Shown here: positions 28,974 through 29,203 of the stretch, piece by piece | Numbering within the stretch: the stretch's first letter is position 1 | Layout of the letters: each line of letters begins with the position of its first letter | Origin: Phallusia fumigata | Taxonomy: Eukaryota > Chordata > Ascidiacea > Phlebobranchia > Ascidiidae | NCBI GenBank assembly: GCA_008931825.1 | Contig: QXVZ01015710.1 | Span: forward strand, 1 to 29,203 | Reading direction: 5' to 3' | DNA: 29,203 bases | Translations under genes and position numbers: made by a program | Notes under the pieces: generated by a model | The model's database searches: none | What the model was told of the DNA's origin: nothing | What the model saw: the letters and a program-made list of their open reading frames with translations, nothing else

Positions 28974-29203
28974 GTATGATGTGTTCTTTGCTTCCCTAAA
29001 AATGTAAACAAAAGTATTCAAAATGGTGGTAAAAATGGATAAAACAGCTACTTTGTTACATGACAAGCAGTTAATTAAGTGGGCTGTTAGATTTTTATGA
29101 ATGTTACTAACAACTTGCTGAAACACCTAAATTTGGATAAGGAGTGCAAAAACCTGTTTCATAATTTAAAGTAGTACCGTACATAGAAAAAGTTTTAGAC
29201 ATG

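Noticed and set aside
1-29203. CRISPR arrays, bacterial operons, insertion sequences or a viral region
   Set aside because: No spaced direct repeats of CRISPR type, no prokaryotic gene layout and no viral proteins were seen; the genes have spliceosomal introns.

Overview
The window looks like nuclear genomic DNA of an invertebrate chordate, most likely an ascidian tunicate (Ciona-like). The reasons are AT-rich DNA, many short exons with GT-AG introns, a ZHX/HOMEZ homeobox gene, VPS72, a chordate-type SLC28 nucleoside carrier, an NLR with a NACHT domain, and tightly packed genes whose start codons lie right after splice-acceptor-like AG dinucleotides. The species call is inference; no marker gene fixes it.

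Layout, left to right. Positions 1-270 may hold the edge of an unidentified minus-strand gene. VPS72 (minus, 1787-2357) shows only its first and last exons, and the single N at 1962 marks a gap where the middle should be. A single-exon ZHX/HOMEZ zinc-finger homeobox gene (minus, 2786-4939) lies directly upstream of VPS72, and its only canonical poly(A) signal ends about 20 bp before the VPS72 start, as in a tunicate operon. The spacer 4940-7432 carries CRE, octamer-dyad and XRE-like motifs. A nine-exon plus-strand gene (7433-12883) encodes a secreted 373-residue protein of the order signal peptide, Ly6/uPAR (LU) domain, sushi domain, VWA domain. Its introns hold hAT-type MITEs and tRNA-like SINE remnants, and one intron uses a GC donor.

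A sixteen-exon minus-strand SLC28 gene (14496-25026) can be joined without a break into a 602-residue concentrative nucleoside transporter with purine-type (CNT2-like) selectivity residues. Its first three exons appear twice around an N at 23806, and three other single Ns inside its introns are also flanked by duplicated sequence. These are best read as unmerged allelic contig ends, not real duplications. A divergent spacer with an E2F site abutting a CACGTG E-box separates it from a plus-strand NLR gene (26953 to beyond the right edge), which has Walker A, Walker B and winged-helix motifs.

The genes do not form one pathway. HOMEZ and VPS72 are both nuclear and may be co-transcribed. The LU-sushi-VWA protein and the NLR both fit recognition or immune roles, but nothing in the sequence links them directly.
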